Source of the DNA: Paludibacter sp. UBA6032
GTDB lineage: Bacteria > Bacteroidota > Bacteroidia > Bacteroidales > Paludibacteraceae
Direction of reading: 5' to 3'
Assembly: GCA_002427885.1 (NCBI GenBank)
Contig: DIZI01000022.1
Location: 62,001 to 126,000, forward strand
Length of the DNA stretch: 64,000 nt
Positions 45,302 to 53,912 of this stretch are shown one piece after another. Under the pieces are notes generated by a model. It was not told the DNA's origin, searched no databases, and saw only the letters and a program-made list of their open reading frames with translations. How positions within the stretch are numbered: the stretch's first letter is position 1; each line of letters opens with the position of its first letter. The position numbers and the translations under genes are program-made.

Positions 45302-46296
45302 TATTTTCTCTTTAATATTATCCAAATAATTATCGGGGCCCCAAACAAAGCACTGACCGTATTTATTGGCAATGTATAGGTTGGTATTTGTGTAATAATA
45401 TCACATATCAATAGCAACGAAGCTCCGCAAAGTACGGTTGCCGGTAATAATATTTTATGGCTTGAAGTTCTGAATAAGCCCCGTGCTATATGAGGAATAG
45501 CAACACCAACAAATGCAATCGGCCCTGTAAATGCTGTTATTCCTCCGGCTAATAATCCAGAGGCAATAACAATCAGAAATCGTGTTTGCTGTATTGAAAT
45601 TCCTAAACCCCGTGCATAATTTTCACCGAGCAATAAACCGTCGAGACGTTTTTGAAGGAAAAATGCCATACCTATTCCAATCAAAACAACCGGTAACAAA
45701 ACTTGCATATAATTCCAGGTAACTGCACTTAAACTCCCGAATGTCCACATCACAAATAGCTTAATGGCATCAGGATTACTGAAATTTTGTAAAACACTCA
45801 CCAACGAACCTGCAATACTTCCAAACATAATGCCCACAATCAACAACGTAATAGCATTATTTACCTTGAACGAGACACCGACTACCAATAATAAAACAAT
45901 GGATGCACCGATGATTGCTGCAACTATTAATGCCCAACCGCTACTGATAAAAGCAACCGGTAATAAAGTAGCTGCCATCATTACTATGGCAACACCCAGG
46001 CTTGCTCCCGAACTGACACCTAAGATAAAAGGATCGGCAAGTGGATTACGAAAAAGGGTTTGCATCATCAATCCTGCCACCGAAAGGGATGCTCCTGCTA
46101 AAATTGCCGTAATAGCCTTTGGCAAGCGGAAGTTCAGTAAAATTTCCGAATTAATTGCATCCGCTCCTTTCCCAAAGAAGACAGAAAATATTTCACGTAT
46201 AGAAACAGGAATGCTTCCCCATGCTAAATCAGCAAGGAAAAGACCTAAAGTCAGGAATGAAAGCGTGAGAAATATTACGAAGTGACGGGATTTCAA
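45301..46296 (-). CDS. FecCD-type ABC transporter permease
   Basis: A 331-residue membrane protein with about nine or ten hydrophobic segments, of the FecCD/BtuC family that imports siderophores, heme or cobalamin through the inner membrane. Landmarks are RLPKAITAILAGASLSVAG near 53-71 and GPIAFVGVAIPHIARGLFRT near the C-terminal end, which contact the substrate-binding protein and the ATPase. Its stop codon overlaps the ATPase start by one base, so they are translationally coupled. It starts 24 bases after the FISUMP gene and needs the binding protein encoded at 47406-48548. Confidence 0.93.
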   Translation of the reverse strand: MKSRHFVIFLTLSFLTLGLFLADLAWGSIPVSIREIFSVFFGKGADAINSEILLNFRLPKAITAILAGASLSVAGLMMQTLFRNPLADPFILGVSSGASLGVAIVMMAATLLPVAFISSGWALIVAAIIGASIVLLLVVGVSFKVNNAITLLIVGIMFGSIAGSLVSVLQNFSNPDAIKLFVMWTFGSLSAVTWNYMQVLLPVVLIGIGMAFFLQKRLDGLLLGENYARGLGISIQQTRFLIVIASGLLAGGITAFTGPIAFVGVAIPHIARGLFRTSSHKILLPATVLCGASLLLICDIITQIPTYTLPINTVSALFGAPIIIWIILKRK

Positions 46297-46320
46297 CTAA
46301 GACTGAATTATTTATAAGAT

Positions 46321-47307
46321 TTAATTAATATCCTTTACGCAACGAACTGAACGACCATACATTTTACTGTCGTAATCCTTATGCACAGTTGTGTTATCAA
46401 AGCTCATGTACCAGAACCATACACTTGTCGGAGTAGTACTGTTTTCTGTTGAAGTCCACCAATATCCGTTATCTCCAAGACTACCGAAAGCGCCGCTTGG
46501 ATCACGTTTTCCGCCGGGAAGTGCTGTAAAACCAGTATTATTGGTTGCTCCTGTATTCGGAGTTTTCCAATGAACAACTCCAACTTCTTTTAGTTTAGCT
46601 CCTGCTGCACTTTCACCACCTAAAAAATTTACAAGCGTTGTCCACTCAGCATGGGAAGCAATATGCCATCCCACCGGGGTAATATTACGTGCATCATTTA
46701 TTGCCGCCCAATTATAAAGTTTGCCATATAATGTACCGTTTATTGTATCATTATTATAGTCGCACCATGCACTAAAAGTAGCAATTCTCCAGGCGGAAGA
46801 ATCCTTAACGTTGCTAATACTTTCACCTGTACGAAATTTCGTAGATTTGAGATTACCCACCATCCAGGTTTGTGTACCGATAGTTACAGTTTCATAGGTA
46901 TTACCATCAATATCTGTAACCGGACCGGTTGTTGTGAATTCGTAAACATTACCGTAGCCAGTTCCGGTTGAGTTAACAGCATAAGCACGAACATTATATG
47001 TTGTTCCCGAAATAAGTCCACTTATTGAGCTGCTAAAAGTACCGGTACCGGTACCATCCGATGTTTTATTATCCGAAGTAGTAGGATTTGCTGATATACT
47101 CCAACAAACACCTCGTGCTGTAACATTGGAGCCACCGTCTGAAGTAATAATACCACCGGATTTAACAGAATTTCCAGTAATTTCACTCACATTTGTGGTT
47201 GTCAAAACAGGCGGTATATTATTTTCTTTTGAGCCACATGATGTGAAAGCTGCTAAAATACCCGATAACACAAAAGAGAAGAACAAAGTCTTGTTAATTT
47301 TTTTCAT
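46321..47307 (-). CDS. FISUMP-domain lipoprotein
   Basis: A 328-residue lipoprotein: lipobox AAFTSC with the cysteine at 24. Residues about 30-125 are a beta-sandwich domain that closely resembles the second domain of the kelch protein (PPVLTTTNVSEI, ARGVCWSISANPTTS, TYNVRAYAVNS). Residues 130-328 are a Fibrobacter-succinogenes-major-paralogous (FISUMP) domain, with DIDGNTYETVTIGTQTWM, NWAAINDARNITPVGWH and SVRCVKD at its end. Such proteins lie on the cell surface with unknown roles. Its gene is inserted between the importer's binding protein and permease genes, with its own possible -7 box. Confidence 0.87.
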   Translation of the reverse strand: MKKINKTLFFSFVLSGILAAFTSCGSKENNIPPVLTTTNVSEITGNSVKSGGIITSDGGSNVTARGVCWSISANPTTSDNKTSDGTGTGTFSSSISGLISGTTYNVRAYAVNSTGTGYGNVYEFTTTGPVTDIDGNTYETVTIGTQTWMVGNLKSTKFRTGESISNVKDSSAWRIATFSAWCDYNNDTINGTLYGKLYNWAAINDARNITPVGWHIASHAEWTTLVNFLGGESAAGAKLKEVGVVHWKTPNTGATNNTGFTALPGGKRDPSGAFGSLGDNGYWWTSTENSTTPTSVWFWYMSFDNTTVHKDYDSKMYGRSVRCVKDIN

Positions 47308-47382
47308 AATAATTGCTTTAGAGGTAAATTCCTAAGAAGTATATTGAGAATAAAATAGACCGATCCTTTTAAATATCGAGTA

Positions 47383-47390
47383 CAAAAGTA
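47383..47390 (-). promoter_or_regulatory. putative -7 box of the FISUMP gene
   Basis: TACTTTTG on the minus strand, 75 bases upstream of the FISUMP start and just behind the stop of the binding-protein gene. It could let the FISUMP, permease and ATPase genes be expressed apart from the binding protein. No -33 box seen. Confidence 0.4.
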
Positions 47391-47405
47391 AAAATTATTT
47401 TACAA

Positions 47406-48548
47406 TTACCTGTTATTGTTTGCTGATAACTTTTCACTGTATACCAACTTATACCTCGGCAAAATCTCCGGATGCAAAATGGCAATAACATCTGAGAGTA
47501 GTAAATCCGGTCTTGCGACGGCACTTTCCCAAAAATCATTGGCCGTTGAAGGCAGCATACGTTTATTGAAATTATAAACCTGACCGGTTTTTACTGGTTG
47601 GAAAAAAGCATTTTTAGAATCAGCTTTGACCAAATCATTTATTGAATTAAAATTACAATTTAACCAGTAATCGGTTTGAGAGAAGTTCTTCAACACAGTT
47701 TCTACGTTGAGAGGCAAACTTCCGGTAGTCGTGTCACCGGCATAAAAATATCTTGCTCCGGCATCGGCAAATAGTTTACCCATATAACTCCGCCCGGCAG
47801 GCATATACCAGGTTCCACGGAAATCAGATCCGGTCATGACACTGGGTTTGTACTTTACAAGTTTTGCCTTATCACGAATCTCTGTATAACACTTTTCAAC
47901 CATGCAAAAAATACTATCCGCCATTTTTTCCTTATTGTAAAATACAGCGACAAATTTTATCCACTCCGCACGTGCAAGCAAGGATGTTTCCATCCATTCG
48001 TTATCGAAAATTACGGGTATTCCTGATTGTGATACCCTTACAGCATAAGGATCGTTTTGATTGTAGCCACTCATCATTACAGCTTCGGGGTTCAGTTGCA
48101 GGGTTTTTTCAACATTAATACTGAACGCATCACCCAAATCGGTAATTTTACCTGCTCCTACCCTTTCGTTTATTTTTTGGTTGTAAATAATTTTCGGTGA
48201 ACAAACACCTGTAATAGTCTTTATTTCACCCAATAAGCTCAGAAACTCGAACTGTGTAACCGAAGTTGCTGCCAAGGTTTTCAGTGGGACCTGTATTTTC
48301 GTTCCATCAGTAGGCGTTTTTATCTTAGTATCTGATACAAGATAATAACGTGCATATTCGGTTCCTTTCACCCAGGGACTGTATACAATTACTTCTTTAT
48401 ATTGGTCAAAATAACGGATCGCAAACCCTTCGGCAGAATGTAATTTCAGCGTATCGGTAGTGGTTATGTCTTCTGTTTTCCCAATTTTACCTGTACATGA
48501 AAAAAGGAGACTGATGGATAGTAAAATAAGTAGTGGAAAATGTTTCAT
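47406..48548 (-). CDS. periplasmic substrate-binding lipoprotein of the ABC importer
   Basis: A 380-residue lipoprotein: lipobox LLFSC with the cysteine at 18. The mature part has the two-lobed TroA-like layout: an N-terminal lobe with ATSVTQFEFLSLLGE and ITGVCSPKII, a helix crossing over, and a C-terminal lobe with GTWYMPAGRSYMGKLFADAG. This is the family binding ferric siderophores, heme or vitamin B12. First gene of the importer operon. A hairpin with a U-run and an alternative pairing lie in its leader. No cobalamin-riboswitch-like sequence is visible, which makes iron slightly more likely, but the ligand is undecided. Confidence 0.87.
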   Translation of the reverse strand: MKHFPLLILLSISLLFSCTGKIGKTEDITTTDTLKLHSAEGFAIRYFDQYKEVIVYSPWVKGTEYARYYLVSDTKIKTPTDGTKIQVPLKTLAATSVTQFEFLSLLGEIKTITGVCSPKIIYNQKINERVGAGKITDLGDAFSINVEKTLQLNPEAVMMSGYNQNDPYAVRVSQSGIPVIFDNEWMETSLLARAEWIKFVAVFYNKEKMADSIFCMVEKCYTEIRDKAKLVKYKPSVMTGSDFRGTWYMPAGRSYMGKLFADAGARYFYAGDTTTGSLPLNVETVLKNFSQTDYWLNCNFNSINDLVKADSKNAFFQPVKTGQVYNFNKRMLPSTANDFWESAVARPDLLLSDVIAILHPEILPRYKLVYSEKLSANNNR

Positions 48549-48589
48549 ATGAATGCTTAATGCGGGAAAAATCGGATATAAAAAGAAAA

Positions 48590-48617
48590 AAAACCGCAGG
48601 TAATTCTCCGCGGTTTT
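48590..48617 (-). terminator. terminator or leader attenuator before the importer operon
   Basis: Arms 48590-48597 and 48610-48617 are perfect 8-base complements with a U-run after them on the minus strand (plus-strand A-rich 48581-48590). It follows the MFS stop by 90 bases and precedes the binding-protein start by 41. Because the only promoter-like site (48658-48665) is upstream of it, it may act as an attenuator. Confidence 0.7.
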
Positions 48618-48657
48618 CTGTATAATCTTTGCTATACCTTACGGTTATTGGTTCCCG

Positions 48658-48665
48658 CAAAGATA
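48658..48665 (-). promoter_or_regulatory. putative -7 box of the importer operon
   Basis: TATCTTTG on the minus strand, between the MFS stop codon and the hairpin at 48590-48617. A start near 48651 gives a leader of about 100 bases that includes the hairpin. No good -33 box. Confidence 0.4.
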
Positions 48666-48706
48666 CAAGTAAATTGTAAAATGTAATTGATTAAATTGTA
48701 ATTTTT

Positions 48707-50212
48707 TTAATGTCCGGATGATTGAATATTTTGTTTTGCAGCTGATGATTCAGGTTCTTTTACGAACATCCAGAAAATCACAGATGTTGTAATCAACAAT
48801 CCACAAAAAATATACAACAACTGATGGTTTCCGGTAGCTTTAATCACATTGGCAACTCCGTTACTCATCATTTGAGGAAGCACGACGGCCAGATTAAACA
48901 CACCCATGTATAAGCCCATTTTTAAAGGATTCACCCGTTCGCTCATAATGGCAAATACGATAGAAATTACAGCCGACCAACCTATTCCAACCAGAAACAT
49001 TCCGATATAAAAATCTATTTCCACATGGCTGAAATAAGCGATATAAAAATAGCCAACGGCTGAAAATGACAAAGCTGCAATATATGTTTTTACGCGCCCG
49101 ATTCGTTTAGCAATGGATTGCAAAATCAGAGGAAAAATAGCTCCGATCAGGTTGAGAATAAAGAATCCGAGCGATACGATATTACCCACCGACGAGCCCG
49201 TTGTCTGAGTCACTCCGGTCAGCTTTTCAGCAAACCAGTTGGCTGTAATTCCTTTTAATTCTATATTAGGAAGAATCTGATTTTCAATAAAGAACCCGGA
49301 TAAAATAAACATACTTTGGAAAGCAACCCACGTAAATGAGTGTGCCAACATAATTTTCTGAAACTCATTCCGGTTGGAAGCTTTTTTCACTCCCTGAATA
49401 ATAATGATAATGCCAATAATTACCGAATAAGCCAGTGCGGCAATCAAAACCGGATTGTGCCATGCAGCTAATCCTTCGGGAAAGAAATGAAAGAATAAAC
49501 TGAAAATTCCAAAAACCAGAAAACCATAGAGGGGAAATATTTCTTTGAAAATCTGCCACACTCCGAACTTTTCCGGTTTTTCATCTTTGGCTAATTCCAG
49601 GTCTTTCTTTTCCTGAATAAATAGAACCGGAAAAACAGCGGTCAGAAATACAATCCCGGCGGCAATATATAGCAACATTTCGTTACCGAAAACCATGGAC
49701 AGAAAATACGCAAATACACCGAAAAAGCCGGACATAATCTGCATCCACACATAACCGGATGTACGCACCTTGCCTTCGGGTGTCAGATCGGCAATAATGG
49801 AACGCGCCGGATTGAACGTGACATTAATGGATAAATCGAGAAATAACGCAATGACAGAAGCTATCAGAATAATGTCGCTAATACCGGTAATGTGCGAAAT
49901 TCCACGGATGTGCGGCAGGGTCAGAAAGGCAATCGTGCTTACCAGTCCGCCAATGATGATAAAAGGACGGCGACGGCCACCCATAAACCAAACATTGTCG
50001 CTTATCAAACCCACAATAACCTGCCCGAAAATACCGGCTATAGGTCCGGCCAACCAAACAAAGGCTACATCGTGAATGTCCAGCCCGTATTTATTCGATA
50101 AAATCCAACTCAGAGCGGCAATCTGAGTTGATAAGGCAAACCCAACTGCCGTGGCAGGTAATCCTAACAATGCCAGAAAAGCATTGCTCATTTTCTTTTG
50201 AATGTTTAGCAT
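48707..50212 (-). CDS. MFS transporter, sugar/cation symporter type
   Basis: A 501-residue inner-membrane carrier with 12 predicted segments. The motif SDNVWFMGGRRRPFII after segment 2 is the GRRRP signature of the GPH/SLC45/sucrose-type carriers, and the first segment begins LGLPATAVGFALSTQIAAL, so import of a sugar or glycoside with a cation is likely. The long central loop (about 200-220) is typical. An alternative start is the ATG at 50191 (seven codons later). A LacI-type palindrome lies 135 bases upstream. It is not next to any glycosidase, so the substrate is open. Confidence 0.87.
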   Translation of the reverse strand: MLNIQKKMSNAFLALLGLPATAVGFALSTQIAALSWILSNKYGLDIHDVAFVWLAGPIAGIFGQVIVGLISDNVWFMGGRRRPFIIIGGLVSTIAFLTLPHIRGISHITGISDIILIASVIALFLDLSINVTFNPARSIIADLTPEGKVRTSGYVWMQIMSGFFGVFAYFLSMVFGNEMLLYIAAGIVFLTAVFPVLFIQEKKDLELAKDEKPEKFGVWQIFKEIFPLYGFLVFGIFSLFFHFFPEGLAAWHNPVLIAALAYSVIIGIIIIIQGVKKASNRNEFQKIMLAHSFTWVAFQSMFILSGFFIENQILPNIELKGITANWFAEKLTGVTQTTGSSVGNIVSLGFFILNLIGAIFPLILQSIAKRIGRVKTYIAALSFSAVGYFYIAYFSHVEIDFYIGMFLVGIGWSAVISIVFAIMSERVNPLKMGLYMGVFNLAVVLPQMMSNGVANVIKATGNHQLLYIFCGLLITTSVIFWMFVKEPESSAAKQNIQSSGH

Positions 50213-50346
50213 AGTATCAGTGACTTTTACTTTTTAGATTTTTGATTCCATAGCCCGGATATTAATTCCTGACAAATAGAATGCAATGATATTCCTTTTT
50301 AACGAGAAAATCACTCTTATTAAAAAGAGAATTAAAAAATCAAAGC

Positions 50347-50358
50347 GCAAACGTTTGC
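50347..50358. promoter_or_regulatory. possible LacI-family operator
   Basis: GCAAACGTTTGC is a 12-base perfect palindrome with the AACGTT core typical of LacI/GalR operators, upstream of a sugar-type MFS gene. A single site only and no LacI gene in the window, so this stays a hint. Confidence 0.3.
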
Positions 50359-50432
50359 TGAAATTACTTTATAACTCTTTGCCTGCTATTATTAGTCGTA
50401 ATACACCAGTAATGATCAGAACTACCTACCAA

Positions 50433-50470
50433 CTATTGACTATTGACTATTGACTATTGACTATTGACTA
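50433..50470. repeat. 7-base tandem repeat at the end of engB
   Basis: CTATTGA is repeated five times in a row and once in part. The engB stop codon (plus-strand CTA at 50468-50470) is its last full element, so the repeat forms the 3' untranslated end of engB. The unit number may vary by slippage. Confidence 0.9.
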
Positions 50471-51067
50471 TTTCAAACTTTTATTTATTTCCTCAATATA
50501 TCCCAATATCTCTTCTTTTCCGACAAATTTCTCAGCAGAAGTCAGGAAAATCGGGGGAAGTTCCTCCCATTGTTCAGCCAGTTTATCTTTGTAGGCTCTG
50601 GTATTCTCAATAGCTTTTACATGCGAGAGTTTATCAAGTTTAGTAAACACAAGGGCAAATGGAACCCCGTTCTCACCCAACCATTCCATAAATTCCAGAT
50701 CATTTTTTTGTGGTTCATGACGACTGTCAACCAATACAAACAGACAAGTTAACTCTTCACGATTCAGAATATAATTTTCAATTATTTCCTGTAATTGTTC
50801 ACGCATCTTTTTACCGGTTGTAGCATAACCATAACCGGGCAAATCCACCAAATGCCAGTTATTATTAATCAAAAAATGATTAATTAATAACGTTTTCCCC
50901 GGTTTTGAAGAAGTCATAGCCAAGTCCTTACGGTTGCAAAGCATATTAATTAATGAAGATTTTCCGACATTGGAACGCCCTATAAATGCGTATTCCGGCA
51001 ATTGACTGTCGGGACATTTTAAATAATCAGTATTGCTGACTACAAATTCTGCAGATTTTATTTCCAT
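50468..51067 (-). CDS. engB: EngB/YihA-type ribosome-biogenesis GTPase
   Basis: A 199-residue GTPase needed for assembly of the large ribosomal subunit. G1 is GRSNVGKSS (about 29-37), G2 the TSSKPGKT loop, G3 DLPGYG, G4 TKLDK, and G5 TSAEK. The length and the N-terminal AEFVVSNTDYLKCP with the following EYAFIGRS are typical of YsxC/EngB. It starts 40 bases after the symporter gene on the same strand, so the two may be co-transcribed, but without a shared function. Its stop lies in a 7-base tandem repeat. Confidence 0.96.
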   Translation of the reverse strand: MEIKSAEFVVSNTDYLKCPDSQLPEYAFIGRSNVGKSSLINMLCNRKDLAMTSSKPGKTLLINHFLINNNWHLVDLPGYGYATTGKKMREQLQEIIENYILNREELTCLFVLVDSRHEPQKNDLEFMEWLGENGVPFALVFTKLDKLSHVKAIENTRAYKDKLAEQWEELPPIFLTSAEKFVGKEEILGYIEEINKSLK

Positions 51068-51107
51068 AATTTTACTGTTATATTTCCTTTTTAAATCTTA
51101 TATAATT

Positions 51108-52589
51108 TCAATTTGCATTTAAAACTTGAATTGTAACTTGTTTTTTGAGGCCTTTATTACTAAACACCCACATACCCACAAAAGTTATCAAACCGTTTAT
51201 CATCAATAATTCATATCCAAGAGGATAATTAAAAAAACGAGTCATAATTTCATTTATTACAAAACACAAAATTGGAGCAGAGACAGCAATAAAAGGAACC
51301 ATTTTGTCGTGAACCATTCGTTTGGTAAAAAGTCCAAAGGAAAACATGCCCAGTAATGGACCATATGTATAAGAAGCAATTTTATAAACCGCATCAATTA
51401 CGTTTGTATTATTCAGCGCTTTAAACGCAATCATTATTACAACAAATAAAATTGACATACCGATATGAGTATATTTACGTTTTCGTTCGGCTATTTTAGG
51501 TTCCAAATGTTGAATTTCCAGAATATCAACAGAAAAAGAAGTTGTAAGTGAGGCTAATGCTGAGTCAGAGCTGGCAAAAGTTGCTGCAATTATACCTATA
51601 ACAAACAAGAAAGTCACTGTAGAACCTAAATACTGTGTGGCAAAAAGAGGTAATATATCGTCCGAATTAACGGGAAGTGCTATATGCATTTTTGTAGAAA
51701 GCATCAATATCATGGCTCCTAATGTGAGAAACAGCAGGTTTAGCGGTACAAAGGCTATACCGTACCAATACATATTTTTTTTAGCCGATTTTAAGTTTTT
51801 ACAGGTAAGATTTTTTTGCATCATGTCCTGATCAAGTCCTGTCATGACAATTGCAATAAAGATTCCACTAAAAAATTGTTTGAAAAAATTTTGTTTTGAA
51901 TGCCAATCATCAAAAATAAAAATTCGGGTGTTTTTATCATTCAACATCGAATTTGCAAAATCACCAAATGAATAATCCAATTGTTTTGAAACCTGTACAA
52001 CTAGTAAAACTAATGCCGAAACAAGACAAATTGTTTGAATCGTATCGGTCCAAACAATTGTTTTTATTCCACTTCTATGGGTATAAAGCCAGATTAGTGA
52101 AACAGCAGAAAAAGCAGTTACAACAAACGGAATATGCCATGCATCAAAAACCAGATGCTGCAAAATAAGTGTTACTAAAAACAACCTTACACCAGATCCA
52201 ATTGTGCGTGAAAGTAAGAAGAATGAAGCTCCGGTTTTATAACTGTATTTTCCAAACCGTTGCTCCAAATAAGTATAAATACTTGTTAGATTCAATTTAT
52301 AATAAATTGGTAATAATACATTTGCAATTATCAAATATCCAAAAAAGAACCCGAAAACAGTTTGCATATAGGTAAAATCAATGTTTCGAACCATACCGGG
52401 AACTGAAATAAAACTTACTCCTGAAATGGAAGATCCCACCATACCAATGGCCACAATCCACCAGGGTGACTTTTTATTTCCAAGAAAAAAAGCGTCATTA
52501 TCTGTACTTTTACGACCAACAAAATAAGAGATAAGTAATAAAATAGAAAAATAGACAACTATGATAAGTAAAATGGAAATTCCAGACAT
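51108..52589 (-). CDS. sodium:solute symporter
   Basis: A 493-residue inner-membrane carrier of the SSS family with about 13 hydrophobic segments, beginning at residue 4 (ISILLIIVVYFSILLLISY). Motifs include FFLGNKKSPWWIVAIGMVGSS near 34-54 and GASFFLLSRTIGSGVRL near 119, then GIIAATFASSDSALASL for the sodium site in the segment-8 region. SSS members carry sugars, proline, pantothenate, iodide or sialic acid; there is no neighbour to choose among them. It has its own putative -7 box and lies upstream of engB on the same strand. Confidence 0.9.
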   Translation of the reverse strand: MSGISILLIIVVYFSILLLISYFVGRKSTDNDAFFLGNKKSPWWIVAIGMVGSSISGVSFISVPGMVRNIDFTYMQTVFGFFFGYLIIANVLLPIYYKLNLTSIYTYLEQRFGKYSYKTGASFFLLSRTIGSGVRLFLVTLILQHLVFDAWHIPFVVTAFSAVSLIWLYTHRSGIKTIVWTDTIQTICLVSALVLLVVQVSKQLDYSFGDFANSMLNDKNTRIFIFDDWHSKQNFFKQFFSGIFIAIVMTGLDQDMMQKNLTCKNLKSAKKNMYWYGIAFVPLNLLFLTLGAMILMLSTKMHIALPVNSDDILPLFATQYLGSTVTFLFVIGIIAATFASSDSALASLTTSFSVDILEIQHLEPKIAERKRKYTHIGMSILFVVIMIAFKALNNTNVIDAVYKIASYTYGPLLGMFSFGLFTKRMVHDKMVPFIAVSAPILCFVINEIMTRFFNYPLGYELLMINGLITFVGMWVFSNKGLKKQVTIQVLNAN

Positions 52590-52618
52590 AAGGTTATAAT
52601 AAATGGGTCAAAAACGTA

Positions 52619-52626
52619 CAAAAATA
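52619..52626 (-). promoter_or_regulatory. putative -7 box of the symporter
   Basis: TATTTTTG on the minus strand, 29 bases before the symporter start codon. The -33 region is weak. Confidence 0.35.
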
Positions 52627-52686
52627 GGAAAAAATGCCCGAAACGAAATGCTTCCGGCAAAAATAGTTTTGAATCGGTTTTTTTTG

Positions 52687-52694
52687 TAAATTTG
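52687..52694 (+). promoter_or_regulatory. putative -7 box of recR
   Basis: TAAATTTG matches TAnnTTTG 22 bases upstream of the recR start codon. A TTTG lies at 52668-52671 but only 15 bases away, closer than usual. Divergent with the symporter promoter. Confidence 0.4.
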
Positions 52695-52716
52695 CAGCTG
52701 CATTGAAAAACGGAAC

Positions 52717-53340
52717 ATGAGCAGTCAACAATTTTCTTCTTCTTTACTTGAGCATGCTGTTAACGAGTTTGCCAAATTGCCCGGAATAGGTCGAAAAACA
52801 GCGTTAAGGCTCGTTTTACATTTACTCAAACTACCCGAGCAGGAGGTAGAAATTTTCGGGAATGCTTTTATTCAATTAAGAAAGGAAATCGTTTATTGTC
52901 GGGTCTGTCATAATATTTCGGATACTGATGTTTGCCATATTTGCAGTAATCCGGGCAGAGATCATGAAACCATTTGTGTTGTTGAAAATATTAAGGATGT
53001 TATGTCAATCGAAAATACGCAGCAATTCCGTGGCTTATACCATGTTTTGGGTGGTATTATTTCACCGATGGATGGCATAGGACCGGGTGATTTGGAAATT
53101 GAAAGCCTGATTCAACGCGCATCAACTAAAAATGTGAAAGAAATAATTCTGGCATTGAGCACAACGATGGAAGGTGACACAACTAACTTTTATATTTTCA
53201 GAAAATTAGCTCCATTAAACATAAAAATTACAACTATAGCCCGCGGAATTGCAATAGGTGACGAATTGGAATATGCCGATGAGGTAACACTCGGGCGGTC
53301 AATTTTGAATCGTGTGGAGTTTACAAACTCCTTTAAATAA
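52717..53340 (+). CDS. recR: recombination mediator RecR
   Basis: Acts with RecO and RecF in loading RecA at gaps. The 207 residues show the helix-hairpin-helix (ELPGIGRKTALRL-like LPGIGRKTALRLVLHLL), the four-cysteine zinc finger (CRVCHNISDTDVCHIC), the Toprim domain (ICVVENIKDVMSIE through LALSTTMEGDTTNFY) and the C-terminal ARGIAIGDELEYADEVTL. All normal positions and lengths are kept, so the protein should be functional. It is divergent from the symporter gene and 74 bases before the next gene on its strand. Confidence 0.96.
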   Translation: MSSQQFSSSLLEHAVNEFAKLPGIGRKTALRLVLHLLKLPEQEVEIFGNAFIQLRKEIVYCRVCHNISDTDVCHICSNPGRDHETICVVENIKDVMSIENTQQFRGLYHVLGGIISPMDGIGPGDLEIESLIQRASTKNVKEIILALSTTMEGDTTNFYIFRKLAPLNIKITTIARGIAIGDELEYADEVTLGRSILNRVEFTNSFK

Positions 53341-53414
53341 ATATATTCATAAAATAATAAAGAAACAATAAACCTTTGAGCTTACATTACAGCTTTGAGA
53401 TAAAACAATTAAAC

Positions 53415-53861
53415 ATGAAAAGTATAATAACTAAAATCACCCTTGTTTATTATGGAATTTATACCTCCACCATATTATTGGCTGTATTAATCTTTTTGAC
53501 TAAAGTAAATTACCCTGTATTGGATCCCAAAAGCACTTTGGGTATCACATTAACGCAAATCACCATACTATTTATGTTAATTTCAATTCCACTGGCATTG
53601 GGTGGTTTTTATCGGATGACAAAGAAATGGAGGTTAATAGAAGATCAATCATTAAAACTGAAAGAATATCAAAAGGGTTCAATTATTCGTTTAATAATCA
53701 TAGGTATAGGATTATTAGGAAGTATATTTTTGTTTTATTTATCGCGTGATCTTTCGTTGATTTATTGTGCTGCGATTGCCGCTTTATCTTTAATATTTTG
53801 CAAACCATCCGAGGGAAAACTAATTTCGGATTTGAAACTGGACGAAACGGAAGAAGAATAA
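53415..53861 (+). CDS. four-segment membrane protein, unknown
   Basis: A 148-residue membrane protein starting at the ATG at 53415 (MKSIITKITLVYYGIYTS); an upstream in-frame TTG at 53376 would add 13 polar residues and is less likely. Four hydrophobic segments are visible (near 7-30, 43-62, 87-107 and 113-127 of this version), with a basic loop KWRLIEDQSLKLKEYQKG in the middle and an acidic C terminus (DETEEE). I do not recognise the family. It lies between recR and the HAD phosphatase gene on the same strand, gaps of 74 and 51 bases. Confidence 0.7.
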   Translation: MKSIITKITLVYYGIYTSTILLAVLIFLTKVNYPVLDPKSTLGITLTQITILFMLISIPLALGGFYRMTKKWRLIEDQSLKLKEYQKGSIIRLIIIGIGLLGSIFLFYLSRDLSLIYCAAIAALSLIFCKPSEGKLISDLKLDETEEE

Positions 53862-53912
53862 TATAGTTACAGAAAATATTGATTTTATTGAATTAACTAA
53901 CCTGACTAAATT

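Noticed and set aside
45764..46285. 173-codon open frame on the plus strand
   Set aside because: Antisense to the FecCD permease; low-complexity residue mix as expected of a shadow frame.
48549..48706. Cobalamin riboswitch before the ABC importer
   Set aside because: The leader is only about 100 bases and shows no B12-box-like sequence.
50433..50470. CRISPR-like array
   Set aside because: The 7-base units are contiguous with no spacers; this is a simple tandem repeat.
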